From NCBI GenBank assembly GCA_032209605.1, contig JASFXZ010000026.1:5394001-5458000 (forward strand): a stretch of DNA of 64,000 nt, in the 5' to 3' direction. The notes under the pieces are model-generated. The model saw only the letters and a list, made by a program, of their open reading frames with translations. It was not told where the DNA came from and searched no databases. This DNA comes from Mactromeris polynyma. Lineage: Eukaryota; Mollusca; Bivalvia; Venerida; Mactridae. A program made the position numbers and the translations under genes. Shown here one piece after another: positions 47,480 through 59,706 of this stretch. Numbering within the stretch: the first letter of the stretch is position 1; the number at the start of each line of letters is the position of its first letter.

Positions 47480-47615
47480 AGTCAACTATTTCGAATAATA
47501 TATGGTTTCGAATAGCCCATTTCAATTCGACGTAGATACATCGGGACCAAATACTTATTTTGGATTATACCAATTATTCGGATAAAATGTTGTCGAATAA
47601 ACGAGTTCCTATTGT
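47480..47615. mobile_element. Decayed pogo/Tigger-type MITE, paralogue of 29031-29204
   Basis: Interior ATGGTTTCGAATAGCCCATT and GAATAAACGAGTTCCTATTG remain; the left end is not recognisable. Confidence 0.55.
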
Positions 47616-48475
47616 ATGTCCAATTCAGAAGCAGTATAATTGAAAAACGAGTATTATTCTTGATTGTAGCATAGGAAAAATGTACAGCCCCAATATATAC
47701 CGGGTGATATGTGAGTTGAATGTCCATAATGTATTACATATGTATCTTACGAGTAGATATTGACAACATTACAGCGAAAGAACTGTTCTCTATCTTGTGA
47801 CATTATCGTACACAAGCCGATTACATAATATTATTTGTCTGGACGTTGTCAAGGAAATTGTTCTCAAACAGGATATAAATTATGAATATAAAAAAGTTTC
47901 TCATTATTACATGCTATACGAAAGACGGTTTTAGACATATTTAACCAACACACTATATGCTACGTGTGTCTGTTCTCACACAAACACGTTACATTGACTA
48001 GACAGACAAGGCAATGCTTTTGATAAAGCTATGAAACTGTTATATCTGAAATAGTTCGCAAATGATCACATATAATATTTCAAAAACAGTCGGTAAATCA
48101 ACAGGTAAACTGTCACTCATAATCAATGTTGGATAGTACCAAATGATGTAGCCGGCCAGAAGCCGTCGACTCCAAGTTTAGTGATGTTTCATTTCGTGCC
48201 CGGGAGGGGCAGACATTGTTTAAGCGATATCAACACATTACAAAAGTAAACTTTTAGAAATAAAAAAGGCCGGGGTACAAAATACTTATTAAGCACTATT
48301 TTCGATAGCAATGCAAACGATTGTTCTGTTGATTCAAACATGTTTGTGCTTAAAATAACTGATCCCTGAAAGTGTACAAGTGTTTTACTTTATAAATAAC
48401 ATTTATAACATTAACTGATCCCTGAAAGAGTGCATGATTTTTACTATATAAATATGATATATTTCTGCTCATTTG

Positions 48476-48560
48476 AAGTAGCTCGAATATCTCAGTCGGT
48501 AAAGTTTAAGTATGATACTGTTAGACTCGGGGTCATGAATCCGAGCTCCAGGTTAGGTGC
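48476..48560 (+). mobile_element. tRNA-like sequence, copy B, decayed
   Basis: Counterpart of 30312-30400: CGAATATCTCAGTCGGTAAA and GGGGTCATGAATCCGAGCTC keep the spacing of A and B boxes, but stems are broken. Confidence 0.55.
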
Positions 48561-49759
48561 TTTTTTCGAATACTTTGCCAATTATGTACATGTGCAATTC
48601 TTCAAAAGGTCATAGTTATGTTTATCAATATTGGACGCATCAATACCAAACAAGAGTCCGATTGTTGTATTAATTAATACATTTACATCACTTGTGTTCC
48701 ATTTTCTCTTCAGATTCCCTTCAAATATCTAAGTAATTGAATTTTCTACACTTTGCCTGGGGACATTGATGAATTGAATCAACCTCGTCTTGGCTAGTGT
48801 AATATTTTGACTCACATGTCTGTACCGGAGTTAAATCAATAATACGCAGTGTATGAATGTAACGAAAATATAGCGAAGGAGTGAATCTCAAATTTACGAG
48901 ACACAGTGACTGTTAAAATCCATCGCCAGACTACGAATAGACAAAATACGAATGAAGCAATGTCTTCTGTCGATTATGCTTAGAAGCGCTCATACAGTGT
49001 AATAAACTTTGTAAACGGACACTTTACCAAGCATGAATAAGTACTGGACCCGGCATTATATTCGTAGCTTGACACAATACACACCCAGAAGTCGATTTCA
49101 TTGTGTATAATGATAACACTGCGGATTTGTTTATGTGAGAAAGCGCGGAGAAGTGTTGGTCGCATTCATAAAAACATACCATTTCTATTCTGATCATCAG
49201 GGAGCGAAACAGAATTTTAAAAAACAAGAATGTGTTATAACCTACATCTATAACACATGGGCCTGTACAACTAAAGAAGACTATGCGACAATTGAAATAA
49301 ACTGGCAACACAATAAGTTATGTCTTGTTACTTTCACTATTGTTTCTATTTATGTATGTATAATTTCGTGCGTTATTGTAACATTTGTGGTGCCAGTGTA
49401 CGTTGTATGTGACATTTCCAGCTCGACTTCCTTGTTTGTACTTGTGTACGAATTTTATTCGACCTATAGTCTGCTAAAATTGTTGAGCCTTCATAAAATA
49501 AATGGGTTGCATGTATTTGACGAGGATGAACAACTTAAATAATTAAAATTACACAAACTGGGTACAATGTCTTATAAAATAATCGTTCTTTTCTCGTGCA
49601 ATACAGTAATAAAATTAGGAGGTTCCATAGCAATAACATCACGAAAAGGCGGATGCACATTATATGAAATTGATAATACAATTTTATTAACATCATAAAC
49701 ATGTGTGATATTCTTTCAAAGAAAAATCGGTTTCTGTTGGCACAATTGAAAGGCGATTC

Positions 49760-51420
49760 AAGCAGTTAGAACACACAAAACATGACTAAACGAACCACGA
49801 GATACACACAGTTAAAGGACACAAAACAAGACCAAACGGACCTAGAGGTACACCCATGTGAGGACAAAAACAAGCCCAAACGGACCAGGAGGTACACGCA
49901 GTGAGGGGACACATAGAAAGACTAAACGGACCAGGAGGTACACACAGTGAGGGGACACATAGAAAGACTAAACGGACCAGGAGGTACACGCAGTGAGGGG
50001 ACACATAGAAAGACTAAACGGACCAGGAGGTACATACAGTGAGCGGACATAGAACAAGGACAAGCGGACAAGAAGGTACACGCAGTTAGGGGACACACAA
50101 TGAGACCAAACGGACCAAGAGGTACACACATAATTAGGACATCAACACAGGACCAAACGGACAAGAGGTACACACATGAATAGGACATCACACAATTCCA
50201 AGCAAGAAGCTACACACAGTGAGGGGACACAAAACAAGACCAAATGAACAAGGAGGTACACGAAGTTAGGGGACACAAAACAAGATCAAACGGACCAGTA
50301 GATTCACACAGTAAGGGGACACAAAACCATATCGGTCGGATCAGGAGGTAAATGCAGTGGGAGGACATAAAACGAGACCAAACGGACCAGGAGGTACACA
50401 CAGTGAGAGGACATAAAACGAGACCAAACGGACCAGGAGGTACACACAGTGAGAGGACATAAAACAAGACCAAACAGATCAGGAGGTACACACAGTGAGA
50501 GGACAAAAAATACCAAACGGTCCAGGAGGTACACGCAGTGAGGGAACATAAAACAAGACAAAACAGACCAGGAGGTACACGCAGTGAAAGGACATAAAAC
50601 GAGACCAAACGGACAAGGAGTTTCAGGCAGTGAGATGACACAAAAGGAGACCAAACGGACCATGAGGTACACGCAGTGAGAGGACATAAAACAAGACCAA
50701 AAGTACCAGGAGGTACACGCAGTGAGAGAACACAAAACAAGACCAAACGGACCAGAAGGTACACAGAGTGAGAGGACATAAATCGAGACCAAATGGACCA
50801 GAAGGTACACACAGTGAGAGGACATAATTCGAGACCAAACGAACCAGGAGGTTCACACAGTGAGATGACACAAAACAAGAACAAACGGACCAGGAGGTAC
50901 ACAGAATGAGAGGACATAAATCGAGACCAAACGGACCAGAAGGTACACACAGTGAGAGGACATAAATCGAGACCAAACGGACCAGAAGGTACATACAGAG
51001 AGAGGACATAATTCGAGACCAAACGGACCAGAAGGTACACACAGTGAGATGACATAAATCGAGACCAAACGGACCAGGAGGTTCACACAGTGAGAGGACA
51101 CAAAACAAGAACAAACAGACAAGGAGGTACACGCAGTTAGGGGACACAAAATAAGACCAAACGGACAAGAAGCTACACGCAGTAAGGGGACACAAAACAA
51201 GACCTAGCGGACAATGAGGTACACGAAGTTAGGGGACACAAAACAAGACCAAACGGACCAGTAGATACACGCAGTTAGGGGACAGAAAACAAGACCAAAC
51301 GGACCAGTAGATTCACGCAGTTAGGGGACACAAAACAGTATCAGACGGAAAAGGAGGTACACGAAGTTAGGGACACAAAACAATGCCAAACGCACCATGA
51401 GGTACACACATATGGGGGAC
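49760..51420. repeat. 46-bp minisatellite, expanded copy in ZB
   Basis: About 36 units with exact 46-bp spacing, measured at GGGG landmarks 49905, 49951 and 49997. The core is GACCAAACGGACCAGGAGGT. Sub-blocks differ: GGGGACACATAGAAAG units at the left, GAGGACATAAAACGAG units in the middle, and GTTAGGGGACACAAAAC units at the right, which points to regional expansion. All three minus-strand frames are open through most units, giving frames up to 281 codons; with a 46-bp period these run through every phase and are not evidence of a gene. Confidence 0.96.
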
Positions 51421-52164
51421 ATCAAATAAAGATCGCAGTGATCACGCTACGGACATAAACAACGCCACATTACCAATGCATAATACACATCCACTAAACT
51501 CTGTGTGTTTTCCCGCGTTTAAGAAGTTATCTCCACGTGACCACGCAGTACACACTACGTTTGCATATCAGAACATAATGGTCTCCAATTTCCTTTGTGA
51601 TTGCGTAAAATACGATTTTGCAATGTGCTCATACTAAATTCTTCTGATTACAGAGTATCACTATTCGTACGACTGCTTTGAATATAGGCCTTAACTAAAG
51701 CAGTTGGCAATGTTACCCATATTTATTAATTATCATGTTAAAATATAATTTTATGATATAATTGCCTCATTTCTAATGTAGTCAAAATGAATGAGAAGTA
51801 GCAAATAGCAGTTATATCTTAATTTGCAAAGTTTAATCCGTAGACAAAATCCATTTCAACAATTACATTTTAATGGGTTTACATGAAATAAACAAATAAC
51901 TCACAGTGTTCTGATATTTCAATTGTTTGGTTATGTGATAATTTGATAATAATTATGTCTCCAAAGTTAATGGCCCGCAGCTGACTAGTTCATTTCAGTG
52001 ATTCACGGCATTAAAATATTCAAGGAATTTTTAAGGGTGCAATTAAAAGTTAAAGCACCGAAAGGCCTTTAGCAAGCGTTCAATAAAACAGTAATGGGTA
52101 ATGTAATAAGAAATGTATTTTATTTAGAACACTTTCTACATAATTATGTAACATAATTATGGAA
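51421..52164. other. No recognised gene
   Basis: Aligns in its second half (from about 51850) with ZA near 33240. The part 51430-51840 has no ZA match and no recognisable feature. Confidence 0.5.
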
Positions 52165-52390
52165 GAGAGAGTTGTTACAGGGAACGCCACGTACATAAGG
52201 CAATCCCACCCCTCACTGTACCCATGTAAAACACAGTCAAAAAACCATAAGTGACTGAGTGGGTGCAATGGTTAACATGTATGTGAATAAGGGAGCAAGT
52301 CATTGCCTTTTCGATTAAATATTTTAGAGGGGACAACAAAAATGGATGGAAAACACCATGGTGCGATCAAAGAATGTCAGTAATAATAGG
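52165..52390 (+). repeat. Dispersed repeat family member (GGAACGCCACATACATAAG family), copy B
   Basis: Starts CAGGGAACGCCACGTACATA and continues as the copy at 33545-33780. Confidence 0.6.
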
Positions 52391-52568
52391 CGGACAGTAC
52401 ACTTCAATGTAAATTCAACAACGAGACAATAGCAGGTCTATACTTTTAAGTGAAATAGAACATCTTATAAATTCAGTAGTAATTTCTCAAAGTCAAATAA
52501 TCACTCTTATACACGTGTTCTCGTTAAATTAATGCATTATTTATTGTATATTCACAGACATACTTCTA

Positions 52569-52598
52569 TTATATATATATATATATCATATATATTAT
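52569..52598. repeat. (TA)n microsatellite
   Basis: An almost pure TA run that could fold into a hairpin; absent at the corresponding place in ZA. Confidence 0.85.
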
Positions 52599-53525
52599 AA
52601 GAAGCTCCGACCACCATTCATGGAGGTAAATATAACAGACGAACATATGACGTCTCAGTTTCCTGAATGAACACCAGTCCTGTTAAACACAGATACGGGA
52701 TATATTCATATGGTCCTATAGTATTTTACTCTATCAGAGATCGCATGTTTTATTTGTACCTTTTTCAACATTTCTTAAAAATAATAAGCGTGTTGTATAC
52801 ACTAAACAATGAATCGTGGTACATAACACTGTAACACATTTTAAGTCAGTACAGGCGGATATTCGTTGAATGGTTCTCAAACTTTGTCAAAGGTTTGTGT
52901 GTAGTGGAACTGAGAGGAAATCGCGCCAGACTAATAAAGCAGCCTCTGTTTTTACGACGTCATTTGGCGAATATCAAAATGAAATCAAGACATTAATGTT
53001 ACAAGATTTGACTCTAATACTGGTGTTATTATGTTCCCTGTGGTAGAAAGATGTGCATACATAAACGTCCGGGTGAACGTTCATTGAACATCAGCGCAAA
53101 TTGTGGAACTGCAGGTATCATCACCTCGTTTTTGTACGTCCATACATTTGTATTGAAACATTAGGTGACTGCGTTTTTTCTTTAACCTTAGTTTGCCTCA
53201 GCTAAAACGAGATTGCATAGCAAGAAACGTGCAGTCAACAAAGTAGCTTGACTATGACCAAGATGGCAAGACAACGGTGTGATTTTTTATAAGCCTAGCT
53301 ATTGTAAATATTCATTGAGACATATCCAAAACTGGAACGCTTTGTTACACAAAATTATACCATTGAATACAAAGTCTGCATACATGGGTATACAATTACA
53401 TTTTGTATAATATTGCTATAATAATAAAACAGTACAAATGTTCGTGACTGATACATAAAACCTAGAATCTTCTTTATTTCAACACCGGTCAATTTCCCGA
53501 GTGGTTGACTATGAACACTACTCAC

Positions 53526-53606
53526 TAGATAAATCTTGAAATATACGATATATCTACTTTCAGACGCAGTTGTTAAGGCAAACACTGTTATGCTCATCTG
53601 GTTTTC
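53526..53606 (-). CDS. Candidate 81-bp internal exon
   Basis: On the minus strand the acceptor GACAATGTTGCAG and the donor TCTA|GTGAGTAG enclose 27 codons, phase 0 to 0, starting ENQMSITVFALTTASE and ending RYIVYFKIYL. The donor is strong and the frame continues open on both sides for some distance, so exon limits rest on the splice signals. It lies just outside block ZB. No domain is recognised. Confidence 0.25.
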
Positions 53607-53609
53607 CTG

Positions 53610-54848
53610 CAACATTGTCATGCTTCAATAATACGTGAAGAATTGAAGGTTGTTAGGTTGAAGAGAAGTTAGTTTAGTGGCTAACGTAAGGTTTGATTGG
53701 TTTGCACAACACTGATATTCAAATAGCAAAACTATGTTAGTACGCCTGCGCCGAATAATATGATTATTTCAAACAATTTAACGAGTTTAAAACATACGTT
53801 TAACAAATCAAAAGACATAAGAGCTAATAAAGCGTATTTAAGGTATTAGTTTGGCGGCTTGTCAACCTCGACATCAAAAGTTATATGGCCGAAGTTACCG
53901 AAGTTACATATTAACATACATATTGATTACGCTGATGAAAACTAACATATACGGCAGCCATTCAACTATATGAAAAGCCACCAAACTGTACTCATTATGT
54001 ATGTACAAGCATGTGATCTGAATTTTTCTTGATGTTTATACAGTTTATATTACCCGGATGTCAACCACAATAATGTTATATTTGTTTTATACACCCACAT
54101 GTCTGTACTAGAATAAAGATATGCTGACTAGTTCCGCCTCGATATTACAGTGTTAATTAACACATCCGCTCTAATTTACTAATGAATATATAACCAAACA
54201 GTTAATGGGGGAAATGTCAAAAGCAGCCATTTGCTTGATTGTTCGTCATACAAACCACATATTCGACCGTAACTATAACGTTAATGTCATTTCCTTCTTG
54301 CATTTATCCCATATGTTTAGACATTGTCGGACAGAATCTAGTCTAAACATAATTAAGTCAATTTCAGTTAAACATGCATTACCTGCCGGAGTATTGGGCA
54401 GTTTATTCGTTCGTATTATTTAATTGACATTTATAATATCAGACATAATTGGCTTGTATTGCTATGTAAGACGATTTCGATAAGTTTCATATTGTATAAA
54501 AATATATATAAATATTTCTTACAATAACTTTAAACGTTTGTATTAAGTACAATAATTCATTACAATAAAATGGGGTCATTTAATGACCTCTGTGAGATAA
54601 AGCGACCATGTGGCGTCCGAGACACATTTTCATTAAAGGTTTTTTACTCTTGAATTGCTAGTTGAAATGCAATCGAATTTGACTGGAAGCTTTCCTTGGT
54701 GGTCAGGATTCAGAAGTATATATCATTGTAAGGGGTTTATATATGGCTTAATTCCGTCTAGCGTTTTGGAATTATATGAATATCGGCAGCCTCAGAGTCA
54801 ACTTATAGTTCCGACAACACTGGCCGAACCGGACCAAGGAACAATTAC
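53610..54848. other. No recognised gene
   Basis: Near 53660-53720 there is a short match to 44450-44530 (TTTGATTGGTTTGCACAACA versus TTTGATTGGTTTGCACATCA), a further dispersed repeat of unknown kind. Nothing else supported. Confidence 0.45.
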
Positions 54849-54992
54849 ATTCGTGTCGCCACAAACAAACCTGAGAACTTCAAAACAAGCTTTACTATCT
54901 TTAATCACAACTGGGCATACATAAATTGGTATAAACGAACCATAAACCAACGAACATAATATGATAACAACTAGGAAACTTTGTATGGTCAT
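54849..54992 (-). CDS. Candidate first exon of a secreted cysteine-containing peptide
   Basis: From the ATG at 54992 the minus strand encodes a clear signal peptide (MTIQSFLVVIILCSLVYG, cleavage likely after YG) and then a mature part with YVCPVVIKDSKAC and CFEVLRFVCGDTN. The spacing C-x7-C-G recalls the C2-C3-G part of Kazal-type inhibitors. A donor (ACGAAT|GTAATT) directly follows, so the remaining cysteines would be in a later exon; a possible one near 54388 has NACLTEID but needs a different, weak donor. The frame without splicing ends at 54798. A plus-strand frame (54655-54924) overlaps, and I prefer the minus reading for its signal peptide. The Kazal idea is tentative. Confidence 0.35.
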
Positions 54993-55009
54993 TAAAAAAG
55001 TATTTTTAA

Positions 55010-56160
55010 ACTTAAATATATGCCTGACTTGAAACATCCAAAAATAACATATTTTGTCTTGTATACATATTTTCAACAAAATAAAAATACCTTCTCCAGC
55101 AATATTAATTTTGTTAATCATATATATATTGTACAATTGTGTTTCTTGTGCATGATGCATTGATTTTCCCATTGTAAATGCCTATTTACAATAGTTTTAG
55201 TATTTGGTATACGTACTGATGTTATCATATTTTACATGAACTGAGATATGTAAATACACTGTACAAGCCTGTATACGCGAGCTTGTGTATAGTTCATTAT
55301 CAAATACAATCAATACCCAAAATAGATGCATTGTGTTCAGATTTATCGAGCAAACATTTGTATATTTATTCTGATGACAAGCTATTTATCATTTGTCAAT
55401 CTCATGGTTAATTTGCTTCAAGTAGTGTCTTCCTTCACGGTCAGAAACAATAGGAAAATAATAATATAGTCTGTTATATTTATTTGCGTTGGCGAGCGAT
55501 TAATAAACCCAGCCAATTGGAATAAATAATGAAATGTTTAATGATTTAACGGAGTAATGGCTTCTTTGCAGTTACTTAGATGTTATTAAATAAAAGGGTA
55601 CGACGTTTGTACTTGTGCATAATTATACTCGGTACATTTAAAAACCCAAAATGTATTTCTCAAGTTTTATGAACTTACCCATGGCCGCAAGATAAGAACT
55701 TAATTAATATTTCATTATACACATTGATGAATACTAAATTTCCTTCTGATTAAAGGACATTTTATATCACAATAAGTTTTAAACCCCAATAAAATGACAT
55801 TTAAAATACATATCACAAGTAAAAAAAATTTAAATGTACCGATTACAGTTTTGAATAGGTCAGCGATTTGTGAATGTATGTAGCAGTACACAGCACAGCT
55901 AAAACAGCATTACCCACTAATTGCACCACATTGTGAAATGGTTTGGCCAGTCAATTTTGTTTTTAAATCGGGAACATGTAATCGTTGTTATTCTATGAAC
56001 GTCGGGTAATTTCAGTCATCCGTCAAATCATAAATCATCGCTTATTAAGAATATGCAGAATTAATAAATTCTCTATTGTGTGATGTATGAGACACAGAAA
56101 CTCCACGCCGAACGTTTTGGGTTCAATATACGAAGTCGCAACACGTTAACAAACTCCATT
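55010..56160. other. No recognised gene
   Basis: AT-rich; includes the region upstream of the candidate signal-peptide exon. No clear promoter motif or exon found. Confidence 0.5.
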
Positions 56161-56164
56161 GTAT

Positions 56165-56450
56165 AAGCTTGGATCAAAGAGCTCAGTTGGTAGCGCGCTT
56201 GACTGCTTTTCAAACTGTCGTGCGTTCGAATCCCGGGCGAGGCGTATGTTCTTCCGTGACAATTTTACTGACGGTCGTATGTCCTCCTCCTCTGAATTCG
56301 GACTTATGTGGCAAAGTTATCAGTTGTTTGTAGAGGAGCAGGTTAGTACTAGTTGACAACTCAAGAGCACTGGTCAATTGACCGCCGTATATAACTAAAA
56401 CACAGTTGGCATACGTCGTAGAACCCAAAACGAACCAAATAATCCACTCA
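56165..56450 (+). mobile_element. tRNA-derived SINE with shared 3' body
   Basis: The head AGAGCTCAGTTGGTAGCGCG and the B box GTGCGTTCGAATCCCGGGCG are good A and B boxes. The body has TTCTTCCGTGACAATTTTAC, and its 3' part CCGCCGTATATAACTAAAAC corresponds to those at 14215 and 62690. The 65- and 91-codon frames here are not genes. Confidence 0.8.
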
Positions 56451-56958
56451 TATAAGGAGACAGAAGGAAACAGACTCCTGGTCATAGTTACGGACGTGGA
56501 TAATGTATTAAATTAAATTTTGTATTGATTTAATAAACGTAAATATTATGCCTCATTTCTTCATGTTCCTATACTTAATCCGATCATTATGACAGTATTA
56601 CACCGGCTTCGCTTCAGTCAGTCGATAACTTATGATCTGGCCGCCCAGCCCATATACATTTGTACTTGCAAATAGACCATTAATTATTTAATATTAAATG
56701 AACCTCCATAATATCTTTGTTTAAAGTTTTCTTCTTGAAGTTAAATCAGATATATTGCATCGTAAAGGCCATGTTTGCTAGAATTGTGTCGCTTTAGAAG
56801 TACGACGTTAAAATTACACAACACGAATCTAAGAATCTAAGAAAGTTTTATTGTCATATGTTGAAGCACAAGGCGTGTTGGGAAATTAAATAATTGCTAT
56901 TTCTCGTAGTAAATGACTTTCCTGATAATAAAATTGTTATTTGAGTGACTGCAATCAG

Positions 56959-57048
56959 GTTATTTCTATCGCGGTAGAAGGTGAATCGATAGCTGCTAGT
57001 GATATAGATGAACTTTCTGAGCGTTTTTGTGACAATTTAGTTCTTAGA
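56959..57048 (+). CDS. Candidate internal exon, acidic helical segment
   Basis: Between ACTGCAATCAG and a donor-like TTAGA|GTATGG lie 30 codons, phase 0 to 0: VISIAVEGESIAASDIDELS then ERFCDNLVLR. The composition is strongly protein-like. Its phase is compatible with the plus-strand exon at 59707-59815, with an intron of about 2.66 kb. If not spliced, the frame ends at 57079. The pyrimidine tract of the acceptor is weak. No family recognised. Confidence 0.35.
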
Positions 57049-57194
57049 GTATGGTTCTATTTTTTGCAATTGTTGTAAATAAAAACTGTTGTCTAGCAGA
57101 TTACGTAATTTGTTGACGATACTCTCATACGAAGATTATACTGCGCACGAATATCATAGTGTCATTTTGTGTAATTACTTGTCAATATATGACC

Positions 57195-57380
57195 GTCTCC
57201 CGTGGCCGAGTGGTTAATGTATCCGTCTTCGAAGCGGGAGAACGAAGGTTCCAATCTCGGTATGGGTCCGTTCTAATATGGCCGGTTGGTGAGCCGCAAG
57301 TTAATTAAATAAAGTTCACCGGGCGCCTACCTGCCTGTTGCCTGGCATTAAAGGATAGGAATCGGGAAGTAAATGTGCTC
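57195..57380 (+). mobile_element. tRNA-derived SINE, second body type
   Basis: The head CGTGGCCGAGTGGTTAATGT and the B box AAGGTTCCAATCTCGG are tRNA-like. The body AATATGGCCGGTTGGTGAGC, GGGCGCCTACCTGCCTGTTG and CATTAAAGGATAGGAATCGG is shared with 32252-32360. Confidence 0.8.
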
Positions 57381-59205
57381 TCCAAAAGTAGGTGTATTAT
57401 AAGTCAGAATGGCTGGTCCTTTAGATAGGGGGTGACACATTCATGTTAAAAATAAACACTTTACTTTATACTTTGACTATTGTTTATCATCTGAAGGTAT
57501 GAACATAATTTCTTAATTTGAAACATGGATATTTCAACAAAGCCTACAGAATCATTCAATGAATTCATCTGTGTCAAAAGAAATACAAATTTACAGTTTT
57601 ATATGTATCAAGCTGAGAATCATTCGGATTTATACGTTACAATAACAATCACATTAAGAAGTGTATTAGAATTTATACTATCATAAATCTATGTTCTCCT
57701 GAAATTTGCAATAAATTGTCGATAAATGTCATGTTCAGAAGCTAATTCAATACGCACAGAAACCAATATTACCGTTGCTAAACATTTTGGAATATTTCAT
57801 CGTAATGTTATTTACCGGGCATTGGCTGAACATTGTTAAAGTAAACATTCAACTTTTGACATACAATTGTGAAAAAAATGGAACAGGCATCATTTATAGT
57901 ATTTGTACATGGAAATGCTGTTAACATCCCAGTGAGTCAGTTTGTACAATTAAATATAACAATTTTGATAAACACTCGATCTCTTTTGTAATCAACGAGC
58001 AGACAGTTCGAAAAGACTAGCGAGCTTTAGGTGTCATGTTAATGCTGACCCAGTACCCTACTCAGTAGTAGATCTATTAAAATTGATTACATTTGATAGT
58101 CAGTCACGAAAGCGTACCAGTAAATCTCAGAACATTTAAACACAGCATCCACACGATGAATTGACTGTTAACGAGTAACAAAATAAGTGTTGATAGTTTT
58201 AGCCAAAAGATACATTGATTGTTTGATATTTTGTGTAAACATCAAATACAATAACTGCATATGTCGCCAATATTATGTATTGTTAGCATATATTTAGTGT
58301 ATTGAATACAGACTAATGTTTGATAAGAATATCGCTTATTGAGTACATACACCGACGCCATCATAATGAATAGAGCACAATTAGGCCGTTAGCATTAAAT
58401 GATCTGTTGAATGATGAATGAACCCGTCTAAGTCGGCGAACTTTGGAACCGCTCATTTGTGTGGATTTTCATTGTAGGATTTGTTCGTGTCATTTTCCAG
58501 TTTATACGCAAATAAAATCGATCTTATGAAATATTCCCAAATGAGTTTGTGGCGGCAATGAAAACAATGTTAAGGATATTTTGCGACATCAGGTGATATA
58601 AACACTGAATATTAAAAGTTAACAAAAACAACACACATATTGAGGATTCAAAAACAGTTTTCTTTGGCTGAACGCTTCATAGTTTTCTTCAATCATGTCA
58701 TGGAGTAAATACAAACGGACCATACATCTACAACTGAACTCAAGTCTATGTTTACCAGGCTAATTAACATACCATCACGGTGATAATTGAAGTATAGTAT
58801 TTTCGGTGGAAACATGATTTTTTTCCAGGCAAACAAAATAGTTTTATGACGCTGAAATCAATTGAGATGTTTACTGCTATAGTTATAATGAATATTCATA
58901 ATGTGATTAACACAAGGAATGCCACGTTGTTAAACCAGGGCCTCGCTGCTAAGCTCTCTATGTGGAAATAACGAGGAAGGAGAAGGTGCTTACTAAAACA
59001 TATACATTATGTTATGTCATTATTACATTTTTTAAAGGTATATATTCTTAAATTTTCGACAAATAATTCTTAGTGATAAAAATGAGAAAATGGTAATTTA
59101 CTTCATAAAGATTTACTTTGCAACAATGCATTGTTTTATTGCTTGTTTTCGTCATTTTTAATTGCTGGTCAGCACTGTACTGCTTGTTTAATTTGTGAAT
59201 TACAA
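57381..59205. other. No supported gene
   Basis: A 54-codon ATG frame (57525-57689, starting MDISTKPTESFNEF) is the only notable reading frame; its length is near what chance gives. A weak match to the GGAACGCCACATACATAAG repeat is near 58915. Confidence 0.4.
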
Positions 59206-59207
59206 GC

Positions 59208-59363
59208 ATTAAAACCCCACTTAAAGACCAACTCAATAATAACACCACCTAGAAAATTTAGAACATAATTTTTAAGTCCTTTTTCAATCTCAATAAGACC
59301 ACCCCAATAAGAAGGCCAGTTTTCAAGGGTCCCAATAGTGGTCTTATTATTGAGGTTTTACTA
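59208..59363. mobile_element. CAGTAAAACCTC-family MITE, left end worn
   Basis: Right end TATTGAGGTTTTACTAT, inner AATAAGACCACCCCAATAAG, left end ATTAAAACCCCACTTAAAGACC. About 156 bp, outside the duplicated blocks. Confidence 0.7.
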
Positions 59364-59706
59364 TATACTGTTCTGTTAAGTGACCTTCTGTCTGGTTAAA
59401 TCTTGGTTATATTTTGACTAGAAAGGATACTAGATCTAGATAAATCATCAATAGAGTGTATACGTGCCACATGTGTGCTTCTCTCCACCCACACGTATTC
59501 GCATTCATAGAAAACCACTGATAATTTATGGACAATTATTTACATCCACAAGTCGCAAATAGACAAAACAAATTAATAAGCAATATGATATTCTGAAGTA
59601 AAAACTGGGTTGCACAACCCGCCTTCACAAATTGCGTTTTAATAATGTTTCCTTAAAATGTAGACATTAATACTTGCTCGTTTTTAACATCCTTGTTTTG
59701 TTCAAG

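Larger units (their letters stand above)
37640..53420. repeat. Segmental duplication block ZB (paralogous to ZA)
   Basis: Collinear with ZA (see there for landmarks). Features present here but not in ZA are an internal tandem duplication (about 45300-46280), the expanded 46-bp array and intact forms of two MITEs. Missing relative to ZA are the 27-bp array, the exon at 27047 with about 870 surrounding bases, the MITE at 29702 and the insertion at 23925. Outside the FNDC-like exons I support no gene; 45499-45816 and 49135-49542 are open only in this copy. Confidence 0.9.

Noticed and set aside
49135..49542. 135-codon frame as a membrane protein gene
   Set aside because: The matching ZA sequence (31625-31960) has frame-breaking indels, and the hydrophobic stretch comes from T-rich DNA.
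50210..51195. 281- and 190-codon frames on the minus strand
   Set aside because: Products of the 46-bp repeat, which has no stop in any minus-strand frame; not preserved as a unit in ZA.
54205..54423. 72-codon plus-strand frame
   Set aside because: No supporting context; the minus strand of the same stretch is equally open, so the openness is not informative.
57525..57689. 54-codon ATG frame (MDISTKPTESFNEF start)
   Set aside because: Length is within chance expectation, with no splice signal or family resemblance strong enough to call it.
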